Below, one piece after another: positions 49,253 to 57,392 of a stretch of 64,000 bases of DNA. Position 1 is the stretch's first letter; each line of letters starts with the position of its first letter. This stretch comes from Oscillospiraceae bacterium (GTDB lineage Bacteria; Bacillota; Clostridia; Oscillospirales; Ruminococcaceae). Below the pieces are notes generated by a model that saw nothing but the letters and a program-made list of their open reading frames with translations, was not told the origin of the DNA and searched no databases. Made by a program: the position numbers and the translations under genes. The stretch is from contig BQOK01000001.1 in the NCBI GenBank assembly GCA_022835495.1, positions 1,364,001-1,428,000 on the forward strand, in the 5' to 3' direction.

Positions 49253-50707
49253 ATGAGCAAAAAAACGACCGTTCTGGCCTTTGACATCGGCGCTTCCAGC
49301 GGGCGTGCCATCGAAGCGATGTACGACGGCGCGGCGATCTCCTACAGGGAAGTGCACCGCTTTGAGAACCGCCCCAGACAAGCGGACGGCCACCTGCGCT
49401 GGGATTTTGCCGCGCTGATGGACGAGGTGCGGGTGGGGTTGGAGAAGGCCCAGAAATTTGACAGCGTGGGGGTTGACACCTGGGGGGTGGACTTTGGCCT
49501 GTTGGATGCAGCCGGGCATCTGCTGGAGGATCCGGTGCATTACCGAGACGCGCGCACCGGCGGCATGGTGGAGCGGGCAATGCGGGTGATGGACGCGGAG
49601 AAACTTTATGCGGGAACAGGCACACAGATCCTGGCGATGAACACACTGTTCCAGCTCCTGGCGCTGAAAAAGCAGCAGCCGAGGCTGTTGAGGCGGGCGG
49701 ATAAGCTGCTGTTTATGCCGGATCTATTTGCCCACGCGCTGTGCGGCAGCACAACATGTGAACGCAGCGCTGCCTCTACGGGGCAGCTGCTGACGCTGCC
49801 GGCGGGGAAATGGAATGCACAGATATTGGAGGCCTTTGGTTTGCCGAAGCGGCTGTTTTTACCCACTGTGCCCAGCGGCACGGTGGTGGGGGCGCTTGAA
49901 TGCGGTGCAAAGGTGGTGGCTGTGGCGGGTCACGACACCCAATGCGCGGTGGCAGCCCTGCCCACACAGGCGCGGAATATTGCCTTTCTTTCCTGCGGGA
50001 CATGGAGCCTGCTGGGCTGTGAGCTGGATGCGCCGGTTCTCACAGCGGAAAGCATGCAGCTGGGGCTTTCCAATGAACTGGGAGCGAACGGCCGGGTGAA
50101 CTATCTTAAAAATATCGTGGGCCTGTGGCTCATCCAGGAAAGCCGCCGGGCATGGCGGCGGAAGGGGCAGGAATATTCCTATGCGGAACTGGAGCGCCTT
50201 GCACTTGCATCCACGCCGCTGCGCTGCTTCATCGACCCGGACGCCCCGCTGTTCACGCCGCCGGGGGATATCCCCGCACGCGTGAAGGAGTATTGCGCGG
50301 CAACGCACCAATACGTACCGCAAACCGTGGGCGAGGTAATGCGCTGCATTTACGAGAGCCTGGCGCTGAAGTACCGCTTTGCGCTGGATCAGCTCAGGGC
50401 CGCCACGGGCAAACGCTTTGAGACACTGCACATTCTGGGCGGCGGCACAAAGGACACCCTTTTATGCCGTATGGCGGCGGGGGCCACGGGGCTGCACGTG
50501 GTGGCGGGGCCGGTGGAAGCCACGGCGCTGGGGAATATCCTGATTCAGCTCACAGCATTGGGCGCGCTGGAAGATCTTGGCGCAGGGCGCGCGCTTGTGG
50601 CCCAAACACAGCAGCTGGCGGAGTATCCGCCCCAGGGCATGGCTGAGTGGGATGAGGCCTACGAACGTTTTTGCCCCTTGTTGGCACGCTGTGACCCTTG
50701 CCGGTAA
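49253..50707 (+). CDS. rhaB: rhamnulokinase
   Basis: A 484-residue FGGY kinase. FDIGASSGRAIEAM is the rhamnulokinase N-terminus. VDTWGVDFGLLD, VAGHDTQCAVAALP and GGGTKDTLLCRMAAGATG carry the substrate and ATP sites. It phosphorylates L-rhamnulose at C1. The gene is 29 bases after the aldolase gene and ends the operon before a terminator. No rhamnose isomerase (rhaA) is in the locus. GGAAAGGGGAATGG precedes the ATG. Confidence 0.92.
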   Translation: MSKKTTVLAFDIGASSGRAIEAMYDGAAISYREVHRFENRPRQADGHLRWDFAALMDEVRVGLEKAQKFDSVGVDTWGVDFGLLDAAGHLLEDPVHYRDARTGGMVERAMRVMDAEKLYAGTGTQILAMNTLFQLLALKKQQPRLLRRADKLLFMPDLFAHALCGSTTCERSAASTGQLLTLPAGKWNAQILEAFGLPKRLFLPTVPSGTVVGALECGAKVVAVAGHDTQCAVAALPTQARNIAFLSCGTWSLLGCELDAPVLTAESMQLGLSNELGANGRVNYLKNIVGLWLIQESRRAWRRKGQEYSYAELERLALASTPLRCFIDPDAPLFTPPGDIPARVKEYCAATHQYVPQTVGEVMRCIYESLALKYRFALDQLRAATGKRFETLHILGGGTKDTLLCRMAAGATGLHVVAGPVEATALGNILIQLTALGALEDLGAGRALVAQTQQLAEYPPQGMAEWDEAYERFCPLLARCDPCR

Positions 50708-50714
50708 AGCGGAA

Positions 50715-50751
50715 GCGATGCCTCACAGACCGACGCATCGCCTTTGTTTTT
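50715..50751 (+). terminator. terminator of the GH38-rhaB operon
   Basis: GCGATGC (50715-50721) pairs with GCATCGC (50735-50741), then CTTTGTTTTT. Confidence 0.8.
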
Positions 50752-50786
50752 CTGCGGCTGTGCTTTGCATTTTTTTGGCAGGATAG

Positions 50787-50823
50787 GCGCAAGGCCGCCC
50801 GGGATGACCGGGCGGCCTTGCGC
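50787..50823. repeat. palindromic repeat, copy 2 (16-bp stem)
   Basis: GCGCAAGGCCGCCCGG arm, loop GATGA and exact reverse arm. Compared with copy 1 (35638-35682) the stem has G-to-A and C-to-T changes on opposite arms that keep pairing. The right arm holds the -35 of the next promoter. Confidence 0.75.
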
Positions 50824-50846
50824 TTTGCGAACGGGTATGTTATACT
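50818..50846 (+). promoter_or_regulatory. promoter of the pentapeptide-repeat gene
   Basis: TTGCGC (50818-50823), which is the end of the palindrome, then 17 bases, then TATACT (50841-50846). Confidence 0.7.
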
Positions 50847-50879
50847 GGTGCAATCAGCAAAAAAAGGGGAGAAACACAC

Positions 50880-51536
50880 GTGGTACAGCACATTTTGCCG
50901 CCAGCGCTTCCTGCCCGTCTGGAGGAGGCCGAGCGGGGCGAAGAACTGATCGACATGGCCCGGGCCACCGAGGAAGCGGTGGCCGACTGGCGGTTTTGCG
51001 GGCTGGAGCTTTCGGGCGGGAGCCTGCGGGATATGCGCTTTGAGCGGTGTGAATTTTCCGGCTGCCGGTTTACGGGGGCCGACCTTTCGCGTGCCACGTT
51101 TTTGGACACGGTGTTCAAAAACTGCGATTTTTCCGCTGTGCGGGGCGAAAGCGTTTATTTTTGCCGCTGCCGCTGGCAGGGAATCAAGGCCATGGGGGCT
51201 ATTTTTACAGACTGCCGCCTGGTGCATATGGTGCTGGAAAACTGCACTCTTGTGGGGGCGAACCTCACAGGGGCGAGCATTGAACAGGCCCGGTTCAGCG
51301 GCAGCGATTTTTCCGAGAGTTATTTCAGCGAGTGCCGGCACAAAGCGCTCACGGTGAACGAGGATACGTTCGTGAAAACAAGCTTTTTCGGCACGCCGTT
51401 GGCGGGGCTGGATTTTACCACCAGCCGGTTTGAAGGGGTAACGGTGAGCGACAGCGGCGCGGAGCTGCGGGGCGCCGTGGTCACGGTGGAGCAGGCCGCA
51501 GACCTTGCGCGGGTGCTGGGTGTGGTGGTGCGATGA
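50880..51536 (+). CDS. pentapeptide-repeat protein
   Basis: A 218-residue protein made largely of A(D/N)LxX-type repeats that form a right-handed quadrilateral beta-helix (CEFSGCRFTGADLSRATF, CTLVGANLTGASIEQARF). It is cysteine-rich (about eight). Some family members mimic DNA and protect gyrase (Qnr, McbG), others are unassigned. GTG at 50880 follows AAAAGGGGAGA. The MATE exporter gene begins 52 bases downstream and may be cotranscribed, which would fit a drug-protection role, but this is speculative. Confidence 0.88.
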   Translation: MVQHILPPALPARLEEAERGEELIDMARATEEAVADWRFCGLELSGGSLRDMRFERCEFSGCRFTGADLSRATFLDTVFKNCDFSAVRGESVYFCRCRWQGIKAMGAIFTDCRLVHMVLENCTLVGANLTGASIEQARFSGSDFSESYFSECRHKALTVNEDTFVKTSFFGTPLAGLDFTTSRFEGVTVSDSGAELRGAVVTVEQAADLARVLGVVVR

Positions 51537-51587
51537 AAGAAAGACCTGGGCGGGAGCCCGGAGAAGGATGATAGGGGAACGGGAATC

Positions 51588-52943
51588 ATGGCAAAACAGA
51601 TAGACCTGCTGCAGGGCAGCATTACAAAATCGCTCACGGCGCTGGCCCTGCCCATCATGGGCTCCCAGTTGATCCAGATGGCGTACAACCTGATCGATAT
51701 GCTTTGGATTGGCAGGGTGGGGGCGGGCGCCGTGGCCGCTGTGGGGGCCGCGGGCATGTTCATGTGGCTTTCCAACGGGCTGGTGATCCTGGCCCGCATC
51801 GGCGGGCAGGTGCTGGTGGCCCAGAGCATCGGCGCGGGGGATATGAAAAAGGCCGGCCGTTACGCCGCGGCCGCCTTGCAGCTGGGCGGCGCGCTGGCGG
51901 TGGGCTTCACCCTGCTGCTCACGCTGGGGGCTGCACCGCTGATCGGCTTTTTCAACCTGAACAGCCCGGCCGTGGTGGCCCAGGCCCGCGCTTACCTGAT
52001 CATTGTGGGGGCCGGGATGTTCTTTTCCTTTATCAACCAAGTGCTGGTGGCGGTGATCAATGCCACAGGCGACAGCCGGACCCCCTTTTTTGCCATGGGC
52101 TGCGGCCTGGGGCTGAACCTTGTGCTGGACCCCATGCTGATCTTTGGAGCGGGGCCGTTTCCCCGGTGGGGCGTGGCGGGCGCGGCGGCGGCCACCGTGC
52201 TGGCACAGGTGGTGGTGTTTGGGGTGCTGGTGCGCTATGCGGCGCGGGAGCAGCGCCTGTTTCCGCATGTGCAGCTGCGCCGGCTCGCTGCAAAAGAGGA
52301 ACTGCAGGCCATTGTGCGCATCAGCGGGCCCTCGGCGGTGATGAACGTTTTGTTCCCGCTGATCTCCATGGTGATCGCCCGCATGGTGGCGGGCTGGGGC
52401 GACAACGCGGTGGCGGTGCAGAAGGTGGGCAGCCAGATCGAGTCGATCAGCTGGATGACCGCCGACGGTTTTGCGGCCGCGGTGAACAGCTTTATCGGCC
52501 AGAATTACGGGGCAGGCAACCTGCAGCGGGCCCGAAAGGGTTTTAAGGTTTCTTTTGCGCTGATGACGGTATGGGGCGTTTTGTGCACCTGCCTGCTGGT
52601 GTTTTGCGCAGCCCCCATTTTCCGCCTGTTCATCCCGGAGGCGCAGGTACTGCCCATGGGGGTGGATTACCTGGTGATCCTGGGCTTTTCGGAGCTGTTC
52701 ATGTGCTGGGAGATCCTGGTGGAGGGGGCGTATGCGGGCTTTGGGCATACCCTGCCTGCCAGTGTGCTGAGCACGGTGTTCACCGCGCTGCGCATCCCGG
52801 CGGCGCTGGTGCTCAGTGCAACGGCGCTTGGGCTTTCGGGTATTTGGTGGAGCATTTCCATCTCCAGCATCTGCAAAGGGATGATCCTGACGGTGATGTT
52901 TGTGGTGTTTTTGAATAAAATGACCCGGCGCCAGGAAATGTGA
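51588..52943 (+). CDS. MATE family multidrug exporter (second copy)
   Basis: A 451-residue membrane protein with about 12 helices. It begins LLQGSITKSLTALALPIMGSQLIQMAYNLIDMLWIG in part, with the helix 1 and 7 proline and Gln positions of MATE transporters. It is distant from the first MATE gene (8858-10216), so the two probably have different substrates. It follows the pentapeptide-repeat gene by 51 bases and ends at a strong bidirectional terminator. Confidence 0.92.
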   Translation: MAKQIDLLQGSITKSLTALALPIMGSQLIQMAYNLIDMLWIGRVGAGAVAAVGAAGMFMWLSNGLVILARIGGQVLVAQSIGAGDMKKAGRYAAAALQLGGALAVGFTLLLTLGAAPLIGFFNLNSPAVVAQARAYLIIVGAGMFFSFINQVLVAVINATGDSRTPFFAMGCGLGLNLVLDPMLIFGAGPFPRWGVAGAAAATVLAQVVVFGVLVRYAAREQRLFPHVQLRRLAAKEELQAIVRISGPSAVMNVLFPLISMVIARMVAGWGDNAVAVQKVGSQIESISWMTADGFAAAVNSFIGQNYGAGNLQRARKGFKVSFALMTVWGVLCTCLLVFCAAPIFRLFIPEAQVLPMGVDYLVILGFSELFMCWEILVEGAYAGFGHTLPASVLSTVFTALRIPAALVLSATALGLSGIWWSISISSICKGMILTVMFVVFLNKMTRRQEM

Positions 52944-52947
52944 AAAT

Positions 52948-52990
52948 GAAAAAAGCGCGCTGCCCGGGAAAAGGGCAGCGCGCTTTTTTG
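52948..52990. terminator. bidirectional terminator between MATE and IclR genes
   Basis: A 15-bp stem (52951-52965 with 52973-52987, arm AAAAGCGCGCTGCCC) with A's on one side and T's on the other. Confidence 0.92.
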
Positions 52991-52997
52991 TGCAATG

Positions 52998-53804
52998 TCA
53001 ATACTGGGCAAGCAGCCGTTTGAACTCTGCAGCCATGTCTGGCTGCAGCAGCAGAGTTTCGATGTTCTGCCGCGCTTCCAGCAGTTTGCCGTGCACCAGG
53101 GCCTCCTTGCCCTCCACATTGCGAAAGGTGGGCATACTTACACTCAGGGCGGCCATGGTGCGGCCGCTCTGGCGCAAGGGAACGGCCAGGCAGCAGATGT
53201 TGTCGTCGCCCTCGCCGTACTCTGTGGCGTAGCCCTGAGCGCGCATCTCGTCCAATTGGCGGAAAAGCTGATCGCGGTTTACAATGGTGTGGCTGGTGAG
53301 CGCCACCAAGCCTTCCGATGTGGGGTACAGCGCTTCCAGTTCGGCGGGAGAAGCATCCAGGAGCAGCGCCTTGCCCAAGGCGGTGGCGTAGAGAGGCAGG
53401 CGCTTGCCCACATGGCTGATGAGCTGGATCGGCTGGGAAGAATCTTCCTTGGCGATGTACAGCACATCCCTCTTATCCCGCACCCCCAGCTGGCAGGTTT
53501 CGCCGCAGGCAAGTGCAACGGTGCGCATCTCGGTGTGCAGATGATCCAGCAGGGTCTGGCTGTACAAAAAGGCGCAGCCCACGGCATAAGCGCCAAGCCC
53601 GATGGTATAGCGGTTGGTGGCGGCGTCGCACACCAGAAAGCGGCGGCTGCACAAAGTGCGCAGGATTGGAAAGAGGCTGCTTTTTGGAGAACCGATGCGG
53701 GCGGCGATCTCGGTCAAAGTATAGCCCTGTTCATCGGCTGAGGCCAGCAAGTCCAGTACGTCCAGCACACGGCTGGTGGCATGATGTTCGGTGGGCATTG
53801 GCAT
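52998..53804 (-). CDS. IclR family transcriptional regulator
   Basis: A 268-residue regulator. Its N-terminal winged helix (YTLTEIAARIGSPKSSLFPILRTLCSRRFL, about 28-57) is followed by the IclR effector domain. That domain opens with YTIGLGAYAVG and has TALGKALLLDASP and GYATEYGEGDDNICCLAVPL, typical of the family. It is divergent from the sugar-acid operon and likely responds to one of its intermediates. Candidate sites are the palindrome at 54045-54079 and a related half-site near its own promoter. Confidence 0.92.
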   Translation of the reverse strand: MPMPTEHHATSRVLDVLDLLASADEQGYTLTEIAARIGSPKSSLFPILRTLCSRRFLVCDAATNRYTIGLGAYAVGCAFLYSQTLLDHLHTEMRTVALACGETCQLGVRDKRDVLYIAKEDSSQPIQLISHVGKRLPLYATALGKALLLDASPAELEALYPTSEGLVALTSHTIVNRDQLFRQLDEMRAQGYATEYGEGDDNICCLAVPLRQSGRTMAALSVSMPTFRNVEGKEALVHGKLLEARQNIETLLLQPDMAAEFKRLLAQY

Positions 53805-54247
53805 AGAAGCGATCTCCGGTCTTTTTAATTGGTTTAACAGAAAAAATTGGGGCAGGCATATTTTATCTTTATAGAATTATATAAGTTTTTAAGGGGATTG
53901 TCCAGTAACAAAAGGAAGAGCGGCTTGGGGTGAACAGTTTGCACAAAAAAGATGAAGTGAAATAAGTGAAACATACAAAGATGTACTTTGGAACTCGTTT
54001 TTTATTGACAATTTATGAATGCAGGACTATGCTTGAAACATAAAGTTCGTATATAAGTTTATAATTCTTATATACGAACAATCTGTGAGAATTGAAGAGA
54101 GGAGGGCAGAAGGGGGCGCCGGGCATTCCTGAAAGGGATAATGCGCGGCGGCAAGAGAAGAACTTAAAGCGGCCGTGCCAGCAACGGCAAATGCTTTTTA
54201 GGAAACATTGAGAGAGTGGACCTGCTGGAAAGAAAGGAGACATACAT
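53805..54247. promoter_or_regulatory. 443-bp IclR-gntP intergenic control region
   Basis: AT-rich, with no ORF supported. It contains TATATAAGTTT (53878-53888), which matches the left part of the operator at 54050, a CAAAG-ATGTA-CTTTG inverted repeat near 53977, and the operon promoter and palindrome listed separately. The leader downstream of 54080 shows no recognisable riboswitch. Confidence 0.6.
54005..54079 (+). promoter_or_regulatory. sugar-acid operon promoter and 13-bp palindromic operator
   Basis: TTGACA (54005-54010), 17-base spacer, TATGCT (54028-54033). GTTCGTATATAAG (54045-54057) and CTTATATACGAAC (54067-54079) are a perfect 13-bp inverted repeat with a nine-base gap, starting about five bases after the expected transcript start, a repressor position. 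Confidence 0.8.
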
Positions 54248-55609
54248 ATGTCGAGCGGATTTTTGGTACTGAACCTTGCAATCTCGATCGCGCTGATTAT
54301 CGGCCTGATCCTGATCCCCAAACTCAACCCCATGGTGAGCCTGGTTATCGCCAGCGCCTACATGGGCATTTCCTGCGGTCTGGGGGTTATCCCCACCATG
54401 GACACCATCGCTTCGGGCTTTGGCAACATGATGACCAGCATCGGCCTGCCCATCGGCCTGGGCGTTTTGCTGGGCCAGCTGATGAGCGATTCGGGCGCCG
54501 CCCAAAAGATCGCAACCACATTGGTGCATGCTGTTCCCAAAAAATATGTTCTGTGGGCGCTGGCCGGCACAGGCTTTTTGCTGGCCATTCCCGTATTCTT
54601 TGATATTACCTTTATCATCCTGATCCCCATCGGCATTGCTGTTGCAAAGGAGATCAACAAGCCCATGGCGTATGTGGCCGGTTCGCTGATCATCGGCGAC
54701 TGCGTGGCCCAGACCCTGGTGCCCCCCACGCCGAACCCCCTGGCCGCACCTGATATTCTGGGCTACGGCCTGGGCACCCAGATCATCGCCGGCCTGATCA
54801 TCGGCCTGATCGCCACCTTTGCCACCCTGTTTGTGTATACCAAGATTCTGGATCACGGCTTTTTCAACGAGGAAAAGGACGTGAACCATGAGGTGGACGT
54901 GCTCAAGAACCTGTCTGAGCATGAGGCCAACAGCAAAGAGCTCCCCAGCCCCCCGTTTATCGTTTCGCTGATCCCCCTGCTGCTGCCCGTGGTGTTTATT
55001 ATGGTGAGCACAGTGGTTGCCGCCACCGGGAGCGATAACGTGATCGTGGCCCTGCTGGGCAACAAGATTTTTGCCTTGCTGATGGGCGCGCTGAGCGCGT
55101 ACCTGATCGCCTGGAAATTCATCGGCTTCAAGGCTGCTGAGGTTTCTGCCAGCAAGTCCCTGGGCACCGCGGGCGTGGCTTTGGCCATTACCGGCGCGGG
55201 CGGCTCGTTCGGCGCCGTGATTGCGGCCACCAACATTGGCCAGGCGCTGCTTGATACCCTGCACATCAACCCCGGCAACGTGATCATGATGTGCCTGTTC
55301 GCTTACTTCATTGGGTTCATCTTCCGTGTGGCCCAGGGCTCCGGTACCGTGGCCGGCATTACCGCCATGACCATTATGGCGACTATGTCCGCCAACGTGC
55401 CCGTCCACCCGGTGTATCTGGCAATGGCTGCTCTGGCCGGCGGCATTTCCATCGGCCATGTGAACGACAGCGGCTTCTGGGTTTGCACCAACCTGTCCGG
55501 CTTTACCGTGACCGGCGGCCTGAAGACCTATACCCTGCCCATCTTTATTGTGTCGGTCTTCACCCTGATCTGCACCCTGATCGGCGCCACCGTGTTCCCC
55601 ATGGTCTAA
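54248..55609 (+). CDS. GntP family gluconate/sugar-acid permease
   Basis: A 453-residue proton symporter with about 12-14 helices. LIPKLNPMVSLVIASAYMGI, IPVFFDITFIILIPI and GGISIGHVNDSGFWV are strongly typical of GntP proteins, which import gluconate and other aldonates. It is the first gene of the operon and its substrate should define the pathway. Two GC-rich hairpins separate it from the isomerase gene. AAAGGAGA precedes the ATG. Confidence 0.93.
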   Translation: MSSGFLVLNLAISIALIIGLILIPKLNPMVSLVIASAYMGISCGLGVIPTMDTIASGFGNMMTSIGLPIGLGVLLGQLMSDSGAAQKIATTLVHAVPKKYVLWALAGTGFLLAIPVFFDITFIILIPIGIAVAKEINKPMAYVAGSLIIGDCVAQTLVPPTPNPLAAPDILGYGLGTQIIAGLIIGLIATFATLFVYTKILDHGFFNEEKDVNHEVDVLKNLSEHEANSKELPSPPFIVSLIPLLLPVVFIMVSTVVAATGSDNVIVALLGNKIFALLMGALSAYLIAWKFIGFKAAEVSASKSLGTAGVALAITGAGGSFGAVIAATNIGQALLDTLHINPGNVIMMCLFAYFIGFIFRVAQGSGTVAGITAMTIMATMSANVPVHPVYLAMAALAGGISIGHVNDSGFWVCTNLSGFTVTGGLKTYTLPIFIVSVFTLICTLIGATVFPMV

Positions 55610-55622
55610 ACCCGACGCGTTT

Positions 55623-55722
55623 CCCACCCGGTCCGCCCGCACAGGGCGGCGCCGGGTGGGCCCTTGTGGTTCTTTGCACGCATTTCCGCCGCTGCGGCCA
55701 AAGTAGAGGGTGGCCGCAGCGG
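55623..55722 (+). promoter_or_regulatory. two tandem intercistronic hairpins
   Basis: CCCACCCGG and CCGGGTGGG arms (55623-55660), then CCGCTGCGGCCA and TGGCCGCAGCGG arms (55689-55722). Neither is followed by a T-run, so they are more likely mRNA stability or processing elements than terminators. Confidence 0.55.
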
Positions 55723-55749
55723 TGTGAGAGATAAAAGGAGAGAAATACA

Positions 55750-57060
55750 ATGGCATTTGAGAGCAAAAAGAACAATGTAACAGAGCAGCTGTGCGCCACC
55801 GTAAAGCTGCCCAAAATGGTGCGGGTGCGCCAGAGCTTTGATCCCACCCACATCGAACCCGCAGACCTGCCCGCCGTGGTGCGCGGGGAGCTTTTGCGCG
55901 AGGCAGTGCGGCAGAACATCAAGCCGGGCATGAGCATTGGCATTACCTGCGGCAGCCGCGGCATCGCCAACATTGCCATCATTATAAAGACCATCGTGGA
56001 CTTTGTAAAAGAGTGCGGCGCCGAGCCGTTCGTGTTCCCCGCCATGGGCAGCCACGGCGGCGCCACGGTGCCCGGCCAGCTGGATGTGCTGAAAAGTTAC
56101 AATGTGACCGAGGAGACCATGGGCTGCCCCATCAAGGCCACCATGGAAACTGTGTATCTGGGCGATACCGTGGAGGGGAGCCCGGTCTACATCGACAAAA
56201 ATGCCCACGAGGCCGACGGTGTGATCCTGTGCGGGCGCATCAAGGCCCACACCGCTTTCCGCGGCCCTTACGAGAGCGGCCTGATGAAGATGGCGGTCAT
56301 CGGCATGGGCAAGCAGCACGGCGCGGAGTCGGTGCACGAATCCGGCTTTAACAACATGGGCCGCGTGATGCCGCAGTTCGCCCGGGTCATTTTTGACCAC
56401 ACCAATGTTGTGGCAGGGGTGGGGCTGATCGAGAATGCATTCGACCAGACGTTCAAGGTGGCGGGCCTTTCCGCGGCCGAGATCTGGGAGAAAGAGCCCG
56501 AGCTGCTGAAGGAAGCCAAAACCAAGATGGGCCGCATCTGGATCGAAAAGACCGACGTGCTGGTGGTGGACAAGATTGGCAAGAACTTTTCGGGCGATGG
56601 CATGGATCCCAATGTGACCGGCGCGTTTGCCTGCCCCGAAAGCGCGAAGGACGGTACCCCCGGCCCCATTGACGCGCAGCGCATTGTGGTGCTGGACCTG
56701 ACCGACGAGACCCACGGCAACGCAAACGGCATCGGCGTGGCGGACGTGACCACCAAGCGCCTGGTGGACAAGACCGACGTGGACATTACCTACCCCAACG
56801 CAGTCACCTCCACCGTGGTGAACATTGTGAAAATGCCCATCTTCACCCACACCGACGAGAGCGCCGTAAAGCTGGCGCTGCGCACCTGCAATATGATCGA
56901 CAAGGAGAACCCCCGCATTGTGCACATCGAGAATACCATGGAGCTGGGGCACATCTGGGTGAGCGAGGCGCTGATCGACGAGGTGAAGGCGCACCCGAAC
57001 CTGGAGATCGACGGCGAGCTTGAGGACTGGGGTTTCGATGAAAACGGCAACCTGTGGTGA
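55750..57060 (+). CDS. LarA-type nickel-pincer-dependent isomerase (DUF2088)
   Basis: A 436-residue homologue of lactate racemase LarA. GSHGGATVPGQLDVLKS, then IKAHTAFRGPYESGLMKMAVIGMGKQHGAE in parts, supply His and Lys residues at positions expected for catalysis and for binding the nickel pincer nucleotide. LarA relatives include malate and hydroxyacid racemases and a D-gluconate 2-epimerase. Beside a GntP permease and a UxaA dehydratase, C2 epimerisation of an aldonate is likely. The cofactor-making genes larB, larC and larE are not in the window. AAAGGAGAG precedes the ATG. Confidence 0.85.
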   Translation: MAFESKKNNVTEQLCATVKLPKMVRVRQSFDPTHIEPADLPAVVRGELLREAVRQNIKPGMSIGITCGSRGIANIAIIIKTIVDFVKECGAEPFVFPAMGSHGGATVPGQLDVLKSYNVTEETMGCPIKATMETVYLGDTVEGSPVYIDKNAHEADGVILCGRIKAHTAFRGPYESGLMKMAVIGMGKQHGAESVHESGFNNMGRVMPQFARVIFDHTNVVAGVGLIENAFDQTFKVAGLSAAEIWEKEPELLKEAKTKMGRIWIEKTDVLVVDKIGKNFSGDGMDPNVTGAFACPESAKDGTPGPIDAQRIVVLDLTDETHGNANGIGVADVTTKRLVDKTDVDITYPNAVTSTVVNIVKMPIFTHTDESAVKLALRTCNMIDKENPRIVHIENTMELGHIWVSEALIDEVKAHPNLEIDGELEDWGFDENGNLW

Positions 57061-57087
57061 GCCCGGATGAATAAGGAGAAGAAAACT

Positions 57088-57372
57088 ATGATTAACGCTA
57101 TGATCATTGACCCGAAGGACAACGTGGTCGTGGCCATCGAGCCCATTAAGGCGGGCGACGAGGTAAGCTATATGCTGGAGGGGCAGACCTGCAGCCTGTA
57201 TGCCGCCACGGATGTGACCATCTACCACAAGCTGGCCCGCGCGGATATTGCCAAAGGCGAGCCCATCTGCAAATACGGCCAGCACATCGGCGTGGCCGCC
57301 TGCGACATCAAGGCTGGCTCCCACGTGCATGTGCACAATGTGGAGAGCAAGCGTGAGGACTTGACCGACTGA
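57088..57372 (+). CDS. UxaA-family dehydratase, N-terminal SAF-domain subunit
   Basis: A 94-residue protein with the SAF domain of altronate/galactarate dehydratases (NAMIIDPKDNVVVAIEPIKAGDEV, KGEPICKYGQHIGVAACDIKAG, VHVHNVES in parts). In many bacteria this domain is fused to the catalytic part; here it is a separate gene 20 bases before it, a split form also seen elsewhere. ATG at 57088 is chosen with AAGGAGAAG upstream over ATG 57067. Confidence 0.9.
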   Translation: MINAMIIDPKDNVVVAIEPIKAGDEVSYMLEGQTCSLYAATDVTIYHKLARADIAKGEPICKYGQHIGVAACDIKAGSHVHVHNVESKREDLTD

Positions 57373-57392
57373 TAAAAGAGGAGAAGGAAACT

